Of a stretch of 64,000 nucleotides of DNA, positions 26,180 to 34,796 are shown piece after piece (the stretch's first letter is position 1; every line of letters starts with the position of its first letter). Source of the DNA: Pseudomonadota bacterium (GTDB lineage: Bacteria > Pseudomonadota > Gammaproteobacteria > Burkholderiales > Rhodocyclaceae). Made by a program: the position numbers and the translations under genes. The notes under the pieces are model-generated. The model was not told the origin of the DNA, did not search any database, and worked only from the letters and a program-made list of their open reading frames with translations. The stretch is taken from contig JAGTRW010000005.1 in NCBI GenBank assembly GCA_018262095.1, positions 1 through 64,000 on the forward strand, read 5' to 3'.

Positions 26180-28087
26180 ATGATCTCGCCAGTCAAATCC
26201 GACCGAGCAAGCCTGCGCCGCGCCCGTGAACTGATGCTGGAGCGCGGTGAGGTGCCGCTCGGTTATCTGGTCAGTACCTTGCTGGCCAAATCCTGGCGTC
26301 GTAGCGTCGACGCCGGACTCGCCCCCGAGGGCCGGCTGCCCGACGCCTGCCGTCTCGATGCTGCCGAACTGGCACGCGCCACCGAACGCCAGCGCGATCT
26401 GATCGCCAATGCCCGGCCGGTGATGGAGTACCTGCATGCCCAGACGCGTGAATCGGGCAGCATGGTGATCCTGGCCGACGACCGCGGCGTGCTGTTGCAG
26501 GCGCTTGGCGATCCAGACTTCCTGAGCCGCGCCGACCGGGTGGCGCTGGCCCCCGGCGCGTCCTGGCTCGAGCGTCATCGGGGCACCAACGCCATCGGCA
26601 CGGCGCTGGCCGAGGCACGTCCGCTGGTGGTGCACGGTGGCGAGCACTTCCTTGAGCGCAACGGCTTCCTGTCGTGCGCGTCGGTGCCGCTGTCCGGACC
26701 GGACGGTCGCCTGCTCGGTGTGCTCGACATTTCGGGCGACGAACGCCAGCATCATCCACATACCTTCGGCCTGGTGCGTGCCGCCGCGCAGATGGTCGAG
26801 AATCGTTTGTTCGACTCATATCACGCCAGGAACCTGCGCATTCGCTTCCACGCCATGGCCGAAGGCATCGGCACCTTCGCCGAAGGCATCGCGGCGCTCA
26901 CCGACGACGGCTGGATCATCGGCGCCAACCCGGCCGGACTGGCGCTGCTCGGCCTGTCTGCCGGCGATCTGAAAGTCACGCCGCTCGAGCGGATTCTCCA
27001 GTTGCGCCTCAACGATCTCTTCGACTGGAACCGCCGTCGCCCCGGCGAGCCGATGCTGGTCGCGCGAGCCGACGGCAACCGACTGTTCGTCCGCCTCGAG
27101 CCGGCGCTGGCGGGGCGCAACACCGCTCCAGTTAGCGTGCCGGCTGGCGTGCGTCCACGCAGTGCGCTCGACGCCCTCGACACCGGCGACGAACGCCTGG
27201 CGGCGGCGATCGAGAAGGCGCACAAGCTGATCGGCAAACCGATCGCCTTGCTGCTGCAAGGCGAGTCTGGCGTCGGCAAGGAGAGCTTTGCACGAGCCTT
27301 TCACGCATCCGGTCCGCGTCAGGACGGCCCGTTCGTCGCGGTCAATCTGGCCGCGTTGCAGGATAGCCTGATCGAAGCTGAACTGTTCGGCTATGCGCCG
27401 ACACTGTGCCGCGAAGGGGCGCTGGGACGCATTCGCGAGGCGCATGGCGGCACGCTCTTTCTCGATGAGATCGAGACCATGCCGCGGGCGATTCAAGCGC
27501 GTTTCCTCAAAGTCATGCAGGACCGTCGGACGACGCCGATCGGCGGCGAGCCGGAGCCGGCCGATTTCGTTTTGATCTCGGCGACGCACAGCAATCTCAA
27601 GACCAATATCGAGGCCGGGACTTTCGACGCCGACCTTTACTACCGGATCAACGGCCTGACGCTGCAGCTTCTGCCGCTGCGCGAACGCAAGGATTTTCCC
27701 GCCATCGTCGCCCGCCTGCTGCAGGAGCTGGCGCCCGATCGCGGCATCAGTCTGGAGCCGGCGGTCGCCACCGCCTTCGCCGAATATTCATGGCCCGGCA
27801 ATTTGCGCCAACTCAGCAACACGCTGCGCGCCGCCTGCGTGCTGCTCGACGAGGGCGAGTCGCGCATCGGCTGGCAGCACCTGTCCGACGACCTGGCCGA
27901 GGAACTGCGCTGGCAGGTCAAGTTGCCGCCGAGCGCCGACGGCGAGGCGACGGAAAACCTGCGCGAGCTTTCGCAAACGACGATCGCCCGGGCCATCGCC
28001 CTGAGTCACGGCAATATGTCGGAGGCCGCGCGGCGTCTGGGGATCAGTCGCAACACGCTGTACCGGCGTCTGAACGCCAAAGGCTGA
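26180..28087 (+). CDS. AcoR-type AAA+ transcriptional regulator lacking the GAFTGA loop
   Basis: 635 residues. A GAF-like sensor spans about 70-210, a PAS-like region about 222-310, AAA+ about 325-560, and a Fis-type helix-turn-helix 600-635 (MSEAARRLGISRNTLYRRL). Walker A is GESGVGKE (361-368) and Walker B GGTLFLDEIE (424-432). The sigma-54 contact loop normally reading GAFTGA after ELFGY is replaced by APTLCREGALGR (406-417), with about four residues missing. It should therefore bind DNA and perhaps ATP but not open sigma-54 holoenzyme. It may act on sigma-70 promoters or as a repressor, as other GAFTGA-less members do. Divergent from glgP; convergent with hbpS-like. Confidence 0.85.
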   Translation: MISPVKSDRASLRRARELMLERGEVPLGYLVSTLLAKSWRRSVDAGLAPEGRLPDACRLDAAELARATERQRDLIANARPVMEYLHAQTRESGSMVILADDRGVLLQALGDPDFLSRADRVALAPGASWLERHRGTNAIGTALAEARPLVVHGGEHFLERNGFLSCASVPLSGPDGRLLGVLDISGDERQHHPHTFGLVRAAAQMVENRLFDSYHARNLRIRFHAMAEGIGTFAEGIAALTDDGWIIGANPAGLALLGLSAGDLKVTPLERILQLRLNDLFDWNRRRPGEPMLVARADGNRLFVRLEPALAGRNTAPVSVPAGVRPRSALDALDTGDERLAAAIEKAHKLIGKPIALLLQGESGVGKESFARAFHASGPRQDGPFVAVNLAALQDSLIEAELFGYAPTLCREGALGRIREAHGGTLFLDEIETMPRAIQARFLKVMQDRRTTPIGGEPEPADFVLISATHSNLKTNIEAGTFDADLYYRINGLTLQLLPLRERKDFPAIVARLLQELAPDRGISLEPAVATAFAEYSWPGNLRQLSNTLRAACVLLDEGESRIGWQHLSDDLAEELRWQVKLPPSADGEATENLRELSQTTIARAIALSHGNMSEAARRLGISRNTLYRRLNAKG

Positions 28088-28195
28088 TCGCCGCGGCGAA
28101 GCTCGCGACAAGGCCCGTGGGGCATGGTCGCACCACGGGCCGGATTGTTCTCAAGTCAGCACTGGCGAGTACGCTGGTGCTGGCTTGATGCCTGG

Positions 28196-28678
28196 CTATT
28201 TGAGCGCCGCGGCGCCGGCCAGGGCCACCTCGTTGTCGTCTTCGACGCTGCTGCCGCTGACGCCGACGGCGCCGATGATGTTGCCGTCCTTATCCTTGAG
28301 CAGCACGCCGCCGGGGAAGGTGATCAAGCCGTTATTCGAGAACTCGATGTGGTACAAGGGCTTGCCCGGTTGCGCGAGCTCGCCGAGCGCTGCGGTGGAC
28401 ATGTTGAAGAGGCGCGCCGTTTTTGCTTTCTTGATTGAAATGTCGATGCTGCCGAGGAAGGCGCCGTCCATGCGGACAAAGGCCTTGAGGTTGGCGCCGG
28501 CGTCGACCACCGCGATGTCCATCAAGGTCCCTTGCTTGACCGCTTTGGCGCGTGCCGCCGAAACGATCGCCATCGCCTGCTCGAGCGTGACATCGCCGCC
28601 GCCGGCTGCGATCGCCGAGGTGGTGATTCCGAAGACGCCGAGAAAGCACATCATGAACGCCAGTAGTGCTGATTTCAT
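28196..28678 (-). CDS. Secreted HbpS/GlcG-family protein
   Basis: 160 residues with a signal peptide ([21 protein letters not shown]). The mature domain is GlcG/HbpS-like: [19 protein letters not shown], a strand of [34 protein letters not shown] type, [22 protein letters not shown], and a [11 protein letters not shown] tail. HbpS proteins bind haem or cofactor-like ligands outside the cytoplasm; GlcG-like forms cluster with alcohol or glycolate oxidation genes. AAGGAG lies seven bases before ATG 28678. Being next to the AcoR-like regulator, it may be part of its regulon. The ligand is not known. Confidence 0.82.
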   Translation of the reverse strand: MKSALLAFMMCFLGVFGITTSAIAAGGGDVTLEQAMAIVSAARAKAVKQGTLMDIAVVDAGANLKAFVRMDGAFLGSIDISIKKAKTARLFNMSTAALGELAQPGKPLYHIEFSNNGLITFPGGVLLKDKDGNIIGAVGVSGSSVEDDNEVALAGAAALK

Positions 28679-28761
28679 ACTGATTCTCCTTGATCTATCT
28701 GTGTTACAAAGGCCCTTGGGCACTCGGTGAAGCTGCCCGTTGGTGCTGAATTTTCTGATCT

Positions 28762-28910
28762 TCAAGCGTAGTGCCGGATATTTTTGCGCGGTGGGTCAAT
28801 GGCCTCCTTTCGTTTGATTGGGAAACGCTGCGCGCAGTATTGCGAGTCGCCCAAGCGGCCAGCAATGCAAACCGGGCGTTTGGACAAAGCGATGTGTCAA
28901 TTCGTGACAC
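28762..28910 (-). promoter_or_regulatory. Possible sigma-54-like promoter and distant inverted repeat upstream of the hbpS-like gene
   Basis: On the minus strand GGCAC-N5-TTGA (28775 down to 28762) resembles a -24/-12 element, but the usual GC of the -12 box is GA. About 120 bp further upstream lies GTGTCA-ATTCG-TGACAC (28894-28910), a perfect 6 bp inverted repeat at a distance typical of enhancer sites. The rest of the divergent gap 28679-29049 shows nothing else. Weak, position-based call. Confidence 0.25.
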
Positions 28911-29049
28911 GGCCTATTTTTCGCTCGCACAGGGCTCGCCAATCCGGTGCAAAGTCGGGTACAAAGACACTTGTTCGTCGTGGCGACCCGGGCGTATTCC
29001 CGGAATTGTCGCCAGACGCTTTTTTCCTTGCTCGTGAGGACTCTGCCAA

Positions 29050-29901
29050 GTGAATGACCAGCAATTGCTGCGCTACAGCCGCCACATCCTGCTCGACCAA
29101 ATCGGCATCGAAGGGCAGCAGCGCCTGCTCGATGCTCACGTGCTGATCGTCGGCATGGGCGGCCTGGGGTCGCCCGCCGCACTTTATCTGGCAGCCAGCG
29201 GCGTCGGCCGGCTGACGCTGTGCGATGACGACACGGTCGATTTGAGCAACCTGCAGCGCCAGATCATCCATCGCACCGCAACGGTCGGCGAGCGCAAAGT
29301 CGATTCGGCCAAAGCGGCCCTGCACGAAATCAACCCCGAGGTCGACTGCCTGGCGCTGCCGCAGCGCGTCGATGCGCTGCAACTCGCTGAACTGGTCGCT
29401 AAAGCCGACGTCGTGCTCGATTGCTGCGACAACTTCGCGACGCGCTACGCCGTCAATCGCGCCTGCCTCGCGCAGCGCAAGCCGCTCGTTTCCGGGGCGG
29501 CGATCCTGACGCACGGCCAGCTCGCGGTATTCGACTTTCGCCGCGCCGACAGCCCCTGCTACAACTGCCTGTTTGCCGAAGAGAGCGAGGCGCCTGAGTT
29601 GCGCTGCGCGACGACCGGCGTCTTCGCGCCGCTGGTCGGCATCATCGGCACGATGCAGGCGGCCGAGGCGATCAAACTGCTGGTCGGCATCGATCGCGGC
29701 CTTACCGGCAAGCTGCTCTTTGTCGACGCTATCGACATGAATTTCATGCGCAGCGATCTGTGCAAGGATCCGTCGTGCAGCGCGTGCGGCGATCACGCCA
29801 GCGCCGAACGACGCGGTGAACATCAAATCGCCGAACGACACGGCGAAAATGGAGTCGTCGAACGACACGGCGAATGCGCGGTCAGACCCGCCGTCCGCTG
29901 A
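29050..29901 (+). CDS. moeB: Molybdopterin synthase adenylyltransferase (ThiF/MoeB family)
   Basis: 283 residues from GTG 29050. It adenylates the C-terminal glycine of MoaD so that sulphur can be loaded for molybdopterin synthesis. Seen: nucleotide loop VGMGGLGSPAA (33-43), DDDTVDLSNLQRQIIH, DNFATRYAVN, and zinc cysteines CYNC and CSAC. After the last zinc pair the protein has an unusual tail of three 9-residue repeats (consensus A/V-ERxGE), absent from standard MoeB. First gene of the moeB-moaC-moaD-moaE-moeA-mog operon. A ThiF role in thiamine synthesis is possible but the neighbours favour MoeB. Confidence 0.88.
   Translation: MNDQQLLRYSRHILLDQIGIEGQQRLLDAHVLIVGMGGLGSPAALYLAASGVGRLTLCDDDTVDLSNLQRQIIHRTATVGERKVDSAKAALHEINPEVDCLALPQRVDALQLAELVAKADVVLDCCDNFATRYAVNRACLAQRKPLVSGAAILTHGQLAVFDFRRADSPCYNCLFAEESEAPELRCATTGVFAPLVGIIGTMQAAEAIKLLVGIDRGLTGKLLFVDAIDMNFMRSDLCKDPSCSACGDHASAERRGEHQIAERHGENGVVERHGECAVRPAVR
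29803..29883 (+). repeat. Three 27-bp tandem repeats at the 3' end of moeB
   Basis: Units at 29803-29829, 29830-29856 and 29857-29883 share CGAACGACRCGGYGAA with an exact 27 bp period, so the reading frame is kept. They encode a charged 9-residue repeat. Confidence 0.8.
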
Positions 29902-29946
29902 TCGTTGTGCGGCGCAACCGAAGCTGATGCGAGAGGTGTTGCTGAA

Positions 29947-30440
<494 letters not shown>

Positions 30441-30444
<4 letters not shown>

Positions 30445-30680
30445 TCAAGGTGCTATTTTTCGGGCCGGTCGCCGAGCGCGCCGGCTGCAATTCGCTGGTG
30501 GTCGAGTACCGCGCCGGGCTGCGCCTGCAGGCGCTGCGCGACGAACTCGCCGCGCAATACGCGCCGGCCTTCGCGCTGGTCTGCTTCGTCGCGGTCAACG
30601 GCGCGCAGGTGCACGACCTCGCGCAGCCGCTTGCCGACGGCAGCGAAGTGGCGTTCATGGCCAAATTTTCAGGAGGTTAG
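30441..30680 (+). CDS. moaD: Molybdopterin synthase small subunit
   Basis: 79-residue ubiquitin-fold sulphur carrier. It begins MIKVLFFGPVAERAG and ends KFSGG; the terminal Gly-Gly is the thiocarboxylate site made by MoeB. The start overlaps moaC and a single base separates it from moaE. It forms the MPT synthase heterotetramer with MoaE. Confidence 0.93.
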
Positions 30681-30681
30681 G

Positions 30682-31107
30682 ATGAGCGCTGCAGTCAGAA
30701 TCCAGATCGAAGATTTTTCGCAGGACGACGAGATCGACGCCATGCGCGGCAGTTCCAAACGCATCGGCGGAATCGCCACCTTCCTCGGTTGCGCGCGCGA
30801 TTTTTCCGAAGGGCGCGAGGTCTCGGAGATTTCCTTCGAGGCTTACGGCAGCATGGCGCTCGCCGAAATGAACGCTTTGCGCAGCGAGGCGATCGAGAAG
30901 TTCGCGCTGATCGACGCGCGCATCGTCCATCGCATCGGCACGGTCAAGGGCGGCGACAACATCGTCTTCATCGCCGCCGGCGCCGAACATCGCGCCGCGG
31001 CTTTCGACGCCTGCCGCTGGTTGATCGACGAGCTCAAGGCGCGAGTGCCGATCTGGAAGAAGGAAATCACCCCCGAGGGGGACTCGTGGGTCGTTCCACA
31101 TCCGTAA
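30682..31107 (+). CDS. moaE: Molybdopterin synthase catalytic subunit
   Basis: 141 residues. It converts precursor Z to molybdopterin with sulphur from MoaD. Family motifs: GGIATFLGCARDFSEGREV, FEAYGSMALAEM, IDARIVHRIGTVKGGDNIVFIAAGAEHRAAAFDACRWLIDELK and VPIWKKE, whose lysines are catalytic. AGGAGG lies just before ATG 30682. Confidence 0.95.
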   Translation: MSAAVRIQIEDFSQDDEIDAMRGSSKRIGGIATFLGCARDFSEGREVSEISFEAYGSMALAEMNALRSEAIEKFALIDARIVHRIGTVKGGDNIVFIAAGAEHRAAAFDACRWLIDELKARVPIWKKEITPEGDSWVVPHP

Positions 31108-31124
31108 AGCAGACAGGGGGAAAC

Positions 31125-32363
31125 ATGGAGAATCTCAAGGCAAGCGAGGCGCAGCGCGTCATTTTCGCGACGGTCGGCCGGCTCGGCGTCGAGACGGTGG
31201 GACTCGAAGCGTCGCTCGGCCGCGTTCTGGCCGAGGATATTCTCGCCAACCGCGACCTGCCGCCGTTCGACGTCTCGGCGATGGACGGTTTTGCGTTGCG
31301 TGCCGCGGACAGCATTGGCGCGCCGGTGACGCTGGCGGTTACCGAAGACATCAACGCCGGCGACCTGCCGCAGCGCGCGGTCAATTCCGGGCAATGCGCG
31401 CGGATCATGACCGGCGCGCCGATGCCGCCGGGCGCCGATGGCGTGATCAAGGTCGAGGATACCGATGAGCCGGTTCCCGGCAGCGTAGAGCTCAAGGTCG
31501 CCATCGCCGTTGGCAATTTCGTTCGTCCGCGCGGCGAGAGCATGCACCTGGGCGACCGCGTGCTCGACGCCGGGACGACGATCACGCCGGGCGTCGTCGG
31601 CGTGCTGGCGACGGTCAAGGCGACGCGCTTTGCCGTCTATCGCCGGCCGCGCGTGGCGATCCTGTCGACTGGCGACGAGCTCGAAGGCTTGAACGATCCG
31701 GTCGACCCGAACAAGATTCCCGATTCAAACACCTACGCGCTGATGGCGCAGCTGCAAGCGCTCGGCATCGAGCCGGTGATCCTCGGCATCGCGCGCGACG
31801 ATCAGGTCGAGCTCGAAAGCTATCTGCAGCGCGGGCTCCAGTTTGACGTGTTGCTGGTCTCCGGCGGCAGCTCGGCGGGCGTTCGCGATTACGTTCGCTC
31901 AAGCATCGAAAAGCTCGGCGTGGACATCAAATTCTGGCGCGTCGCGACGCGGCCAGGACATCCGCTGGCGTTCGGCGTGACCGACACGACGGTGTTTTTC
32001 GGCTTGCCGGGTTATCCGGTGTCGAGCATGGTCTGCATGGAGCAGTTCGTGATTCCCGCGCTGCGGCGCATGATGGGTGAGCAGCACCCGTACCGGCGCA
32101 CGCTCAATGCGCGGCTGGCGAGCGCGTTTGCGACCAATCCCGGGCGAACCGAGTTCGTCCGCGTGCAATTGACGCAGCAAAATGGCGAGTTCGTCGCCCG
32201 CCCGACCGGTAGTCAAAGCAGCGTCGTTCTGCTGTCGATGGCCAAGGCCGACGGCTTCATGGTCGTTCCCGCCGCGTGCCCGGGACTCGCTGCCGGTGAC
32301 CAGGTCACCGTGCAGCTCTTCGATAGCGCGGCGTGGCAGGACCATATGGGTTTTGAGGAGTAG
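31125..32363 (+). CDS. moeA: Molybdopterin molybdenumtransferase
   Basis: 412 residues. It inserts molybdate into adenylylated molybdopterin. Seen: DLPPFDVSAMDGFALRA, AARIMTGAPMPPGAD-type loop (here CARIMTGAPMPPGADGVIKVED), RPRGESMHLGD, PRVAILSTGDEL, PDSNTYAL, SGGSSAGVRDYV, and GLPGYPVSS. The C-terminal domain IV is complete. Start ATG 31125 follows AGGGGG. It overlaps nothing and mog follows after two bases. Confidence 0.95.
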   Translation: MENLKASEAQRVIFATVGRLGVETVGLEASLGRVLAEDILANRDLPPFDVSAMDGFALRAADSIGAPVTLAVTEDINAGDLPQRAVNSGQCARIMTGAPMPPGADGVIKVEDTDEPVPGSVELKVAIAVGNFVRPRGESMHLGDRVLDAGTTITPGVVGVLATVKATRFAVYRRPRVAILSTGDELEGLNDPVDPNKIPDSNTYALMAQLQALGIEPVILGIARDDQVELESYLQRGLQFDVLLVSGGSSAGVRDYVRSSIEKLGVDIKFWRVATRPGHPLAFGVTDTTVFFGLPGYPVSSMVCMEQFVIPALRRMMGEQHPYRRTLNARLASAFATNPGRTEFVRVQLTQQNGEFVARPTGSQSSVVLLSMAKADGFMVVPAACPGLAAGDQVTVQLFDSAAWQDHMGFEE

Positions 32364-32365
32364 AC

Positions 32366-32908
32366 ATGAACGACGCACGAATCGGCATCCTGACCATCTC
32401 CGACCGCGCCAGCCGCGGTGACTATGAAGACAAGGGCGGCCCGGCGCTGCACGCCTGGTTGGCGCGCGTGCTCACCAGCCCCTGGGAGGCGGTGGCGCGC
32501 GTGATCCCCGACGAGCAGCCGCTGATCGAGGCGACGCTGATCGAGCTTTGCGATGTCGTCGGCTGCAGCCTGATCGTCACCACCGGCGGCACCGGTCCTG
32601 CGGCGCGCGACGTGACGCCGGAAGCGACCGAAGCGGTCTGCGAAAAGATGATGCCGGGTTTCGGCGAGCTGATGCGCAGTGCCTCGCTCAAGGTCGTTCC
32701 GACCGCGATCCTGTCGCGCCAGACCGCCGGCATCCGCGGCAAGTGCCTGATCGTCAATCTGCCGGGCAAACCGTCGGCGATCGACGACTGCCTCGACGCC
32801 GTATTCCCGGCGATTCCCTACTGCATCGACCTGATAGCCGGCGCTTACCTTGAGTCAGATTCAGCGCAGTGCAAGGCTTTTCGTCCGGCGCACGCGGCCA
32901 AGCGTTGA
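32366..32908 (+). CDS. mog: Molybdopterin adenylyltransferase (MogA/MoaB family)
   Basis: 180 residues. It adenylates molybdopterin before metal insertion by MoeA. Motifs: IGILTISDRASRGDYEDKGGPAL, LIVTTGGTGPAARDVTPEAT and the LPGKPSAIDDCLDAVFPAIPYCIDLI helix typical of Mog rather than MoaB. It follows moeA directly with a GAGGAG site. The C-terminal ~15 residues are a non-conserved tail. Confidence 0.93.
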   Translation: MNDARIGILTISDRASRGDYEDKGGPALHAWLARVLTSPWEAVARVIPDEQPLIEATLIELCDVVGCSLIVTTGGTGPAARDVTPEATEAVCEKMMPGFGELMRSASLKVVPTAILSRQTAGIRGKCLIVNLPGKPSAIDDCLDAVFPAIPYCIDLIAGAYLESDSAQCKAFRPAHAAKR

Positions 32909-32941
32909 TTGCCGGGCTGGAATTGGTGGAGGAGAAAGACG

Positions 32942-33223
32942 ATGTCAGCCTGCATCGAACTGCACGCCTTCATGGGCCTCGCCGACCTCTTTCGTGAGCG
33001 GCAGTGGGCGAACCCGCATGACTTTGCGCTCGACCACGAGACCTCGGGCGCCGAACTGCTCGACGCGCTCGATATCCCGCGTTCCGGCGTCGAAGTGATC
33101 TTCGTCAATCGCCGCGCGATCGCCGCCGACTGCGCGGTGATCCGTCCGGGCGATCGCGTCGCGCTGGTGCCGCCCGGCGTCCCTGGCCCGCACCGCGTGC
33201 TGCTCGGTTTCAAGAACCGTTGA
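32942..33223 (+). CDS. MoaD/ThiS-like ubiquitin-fold protein without terminal Gly-Gly
   Basis: 93 residues from ATG 32942, behind GGAGGAG. The C-terminal part (VNRRAIAADCAVIRPGDRVALVPPGVPGP) matches the MoaD/ThiS beta-grasp family, with an N-terminal extension. It ends GFKNR instead of the Gly-Gly needed for thiocarboxylation, so it may act as a chaperone or regulator, or need trimming. Its last codons and the downstream hairpin match a short segment found twice elsewhere in the window. It closes the molybdenum cofactor operon. A link to a second, tungsten-type cofactor route is only a guess. Confidence 0.7.
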   Translation: MSACIELHAFMGLADLFRERQWANPHDFALDHETSGAELLDALDIPRSGVEVIFVNRRAIAADCAVIRPGDRVALVPPGVPGPHRVLLGFKNR

Positions 33224-33240
33224 TCAAACACCGGTTTTTG
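33211..33240 (+). terminator. Terminator of the moa operon (dispersed repeat copy A)
   Basis: CAAGAACCG (33211-33219) pairs with CGGTTTTTG (33232-33240), one G-T wobble, loop of 12 nt that includes the stop codon. The T-rich arm gives it terminator character. It is nearly the same as the hairpin at 50024-50053. Confidence 0.6.
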
Positions 33241-33343
33241 CCAGACGTAACGCTTCGCGCTTGATCTTCGCTTGGGGGGCTAAGCAGAGCATTGATAGGC
33301 GGCCAGTTGCGATCACTCTGTAGGACTGTTTGATATTAAGCAG

Positions 33344-34789
33344 TCAGTTGGAGCGGTTGATCCCGCGGCGAACAAATCGACCGCTTCTTGAGTACTGGGT
33401 CGTTGCGTTTTCCCGGTAGCTCAGCTGGCCATTGACGAAGACGTGTTTGACGCCTTCGCTGATCTGGCAGGGGTCTGCGAAGCTTGCCCGATCGCGAATG
33501 GTCCTGGGGTCGAAAACGACGATGTCGGCGTAATTGCCTTCGGCGATCTGGCCGCGCTGCTGTAGCCCAAACTGCGCGGCGGGCAGGCCGGTCATCTTGA
33601 AGACCGCACTTTCGAGGCGCAGCAATCCGATCTCTCGGCAGTAGTGGCCGAGCACCCGCGGGAAGGTTCCCCACAGCCTCGGGTGCGGGCGAGTATCGTG
33701 CGGCAGGCCGTCGGAGCCGATCATCGTTCGCGGATGCGCCAGCACTCGCCTGACGTCGTCTTCGTGCATCTGAAAGTAGCAAGCGCCGCCAGGCTGCAGG
33801 CGCAGACAAGCCTGATTCTGATTGATCCCCCAGAGCTGCGCGATATCGGCGAGCAGCCGCCCGGCCATCTCGGGAAACGGCTCGGACTGGGTGATCAGGA
33901 TGTCGATCGCCGGATCGACCAGATCCTCGCGCAGTACCGTCGATCCAGCGGTATAGGGATAAACGTCAAGTCCAATCGGTTGGCGTGTCGCCAGCCGGTC
34001 CATCAGCGCCAGGGTCTGCTGCGTACGCCCCCAGTTGGCCGGGCCGGCACACTTGTGATGCGAGAGAATTAGCGGCAGGCCGGCACGGCGGGCCGTTCGC
34101 GCGGCTTCCTCCATGGCGGCGATGATGCCTTCGAGTTCGTCGCGAATGTGCGTCGCATAGACGCCTCCGGCCTGCGCGACGACTGACGTGATGGCGACCA
34201 ACTCAGGCTCGTCGGCGGCAAACGCGGCCCGGTAGAAGACGCCGGACGACAGGCCTAGCGCGCCGTCGGCCATAGCCTGGCGCATCGTCTGCGCCATGAC
34301 TTCGCGTTGCGCCGAGCTGGCCGCCCGGTCGAAGTCCTGCATCGCAGCGGCGCGCAGACTGGTATGGCCGATCAGCGCGGCAACATTGACCGCCGGTTGC
34401 ACGGCATCGACCGCGTCGGCGTAGGCGGCGAGGCTTCCGTAGCAGAAGCGGTCGGTGCCGAGCAATCCGAGCGGTTCGATCGGGCTATCGGTGATCAGCG
34501 GCGCCAGCGAGATTCCGCAGTTGCCGGTGATCACGGTGCTTACCCCTTGTGAAATCTTCGAACGCATCTGCGGTGCGGTGAGAACGATGGCGTCGTCGTG
34601 AGTGTGTACGTCGATGAATCCCGGCGCGATCACCAGTCCCGAACAGTCGATGATGTCGTGCGCTGCCGCAGCGTCGATTTTCCCGATCTGCACGATGCGC
34701 TCGCCATCGACCAGGACGTCTGCCGGATAACCGGCCGCCCCCGACCCGTCGACGATCAGTCCGTCGTGCAGCAAGGTAGTTGTACTCAT
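33344..34789 (-). CDS. N-acyl-D-amino-acid deacylase (D-aminoacylase)
   Basis: 481-residue amidohydrolase. It removes the acyl group from N-acyl-D-amino acids. Seen: APGFIDVHTHDD (metal-binding HxH), SQGVSTVITGNCG with the cysteine ligand seen in D-aminoacylases, GALGLSSGVFY, YATHIRDE, LILSHHKC, IGSDGLPHDTRPHPRLWGTFPRVLG, and GNYADIVVFDP. AGGAG lies nine bases before ATG 34789. It is at the 3' end of the operon with the RpiR regulator, a D-amino acid lyase-like enzyme and a Dpp-type transporter, pointing to use of D-amino acid derivatives such as murein or N-acyl-D compounds. Confidence 0.9.
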   Translation of the reverse strand: MSTTTLLHDGLIVDGSGAAGYPADVLVDGERIVQIGKIDAAAAHDIIDCSGLVIAPGFIDVHTHDDAIVLTAPQMRSKISQGVSTVITGNCGISLAPLITDSPIEPLGLLGTDRFCYGSLAAYADAVDAVQPAVNVAALIGHTSLRAAAMQDFDRAASSAQREVMAQTMRQAMADGALGLSSGVFYRAAFAADEPELVAITSVVAQAGGVYATHIRDELEGIIAAMEEAARTARRAGLPLILSHHKCAGPANWGRTQQTLALMDRLATRQPIGLDVYPYTAGSTVLREDLVDPAIDILITQSEPFPEMAGRLLADIAQLWGINQNQACLRLQPGGACYFQMHEDDVRRVLAHPRTMIGSDGLPHDTRPHPRLWGTFPRVLGHYCREIGLLRLESAVFKMTGLPAAQFGLQQRGQIAEGNYADIVVFDPRTIRDRASFADPCQISEGVKHVFVNGQLSYRENATTQYSRSGRFVRRGINRSN

Positions 34790-34796
34790 TTGCGTA

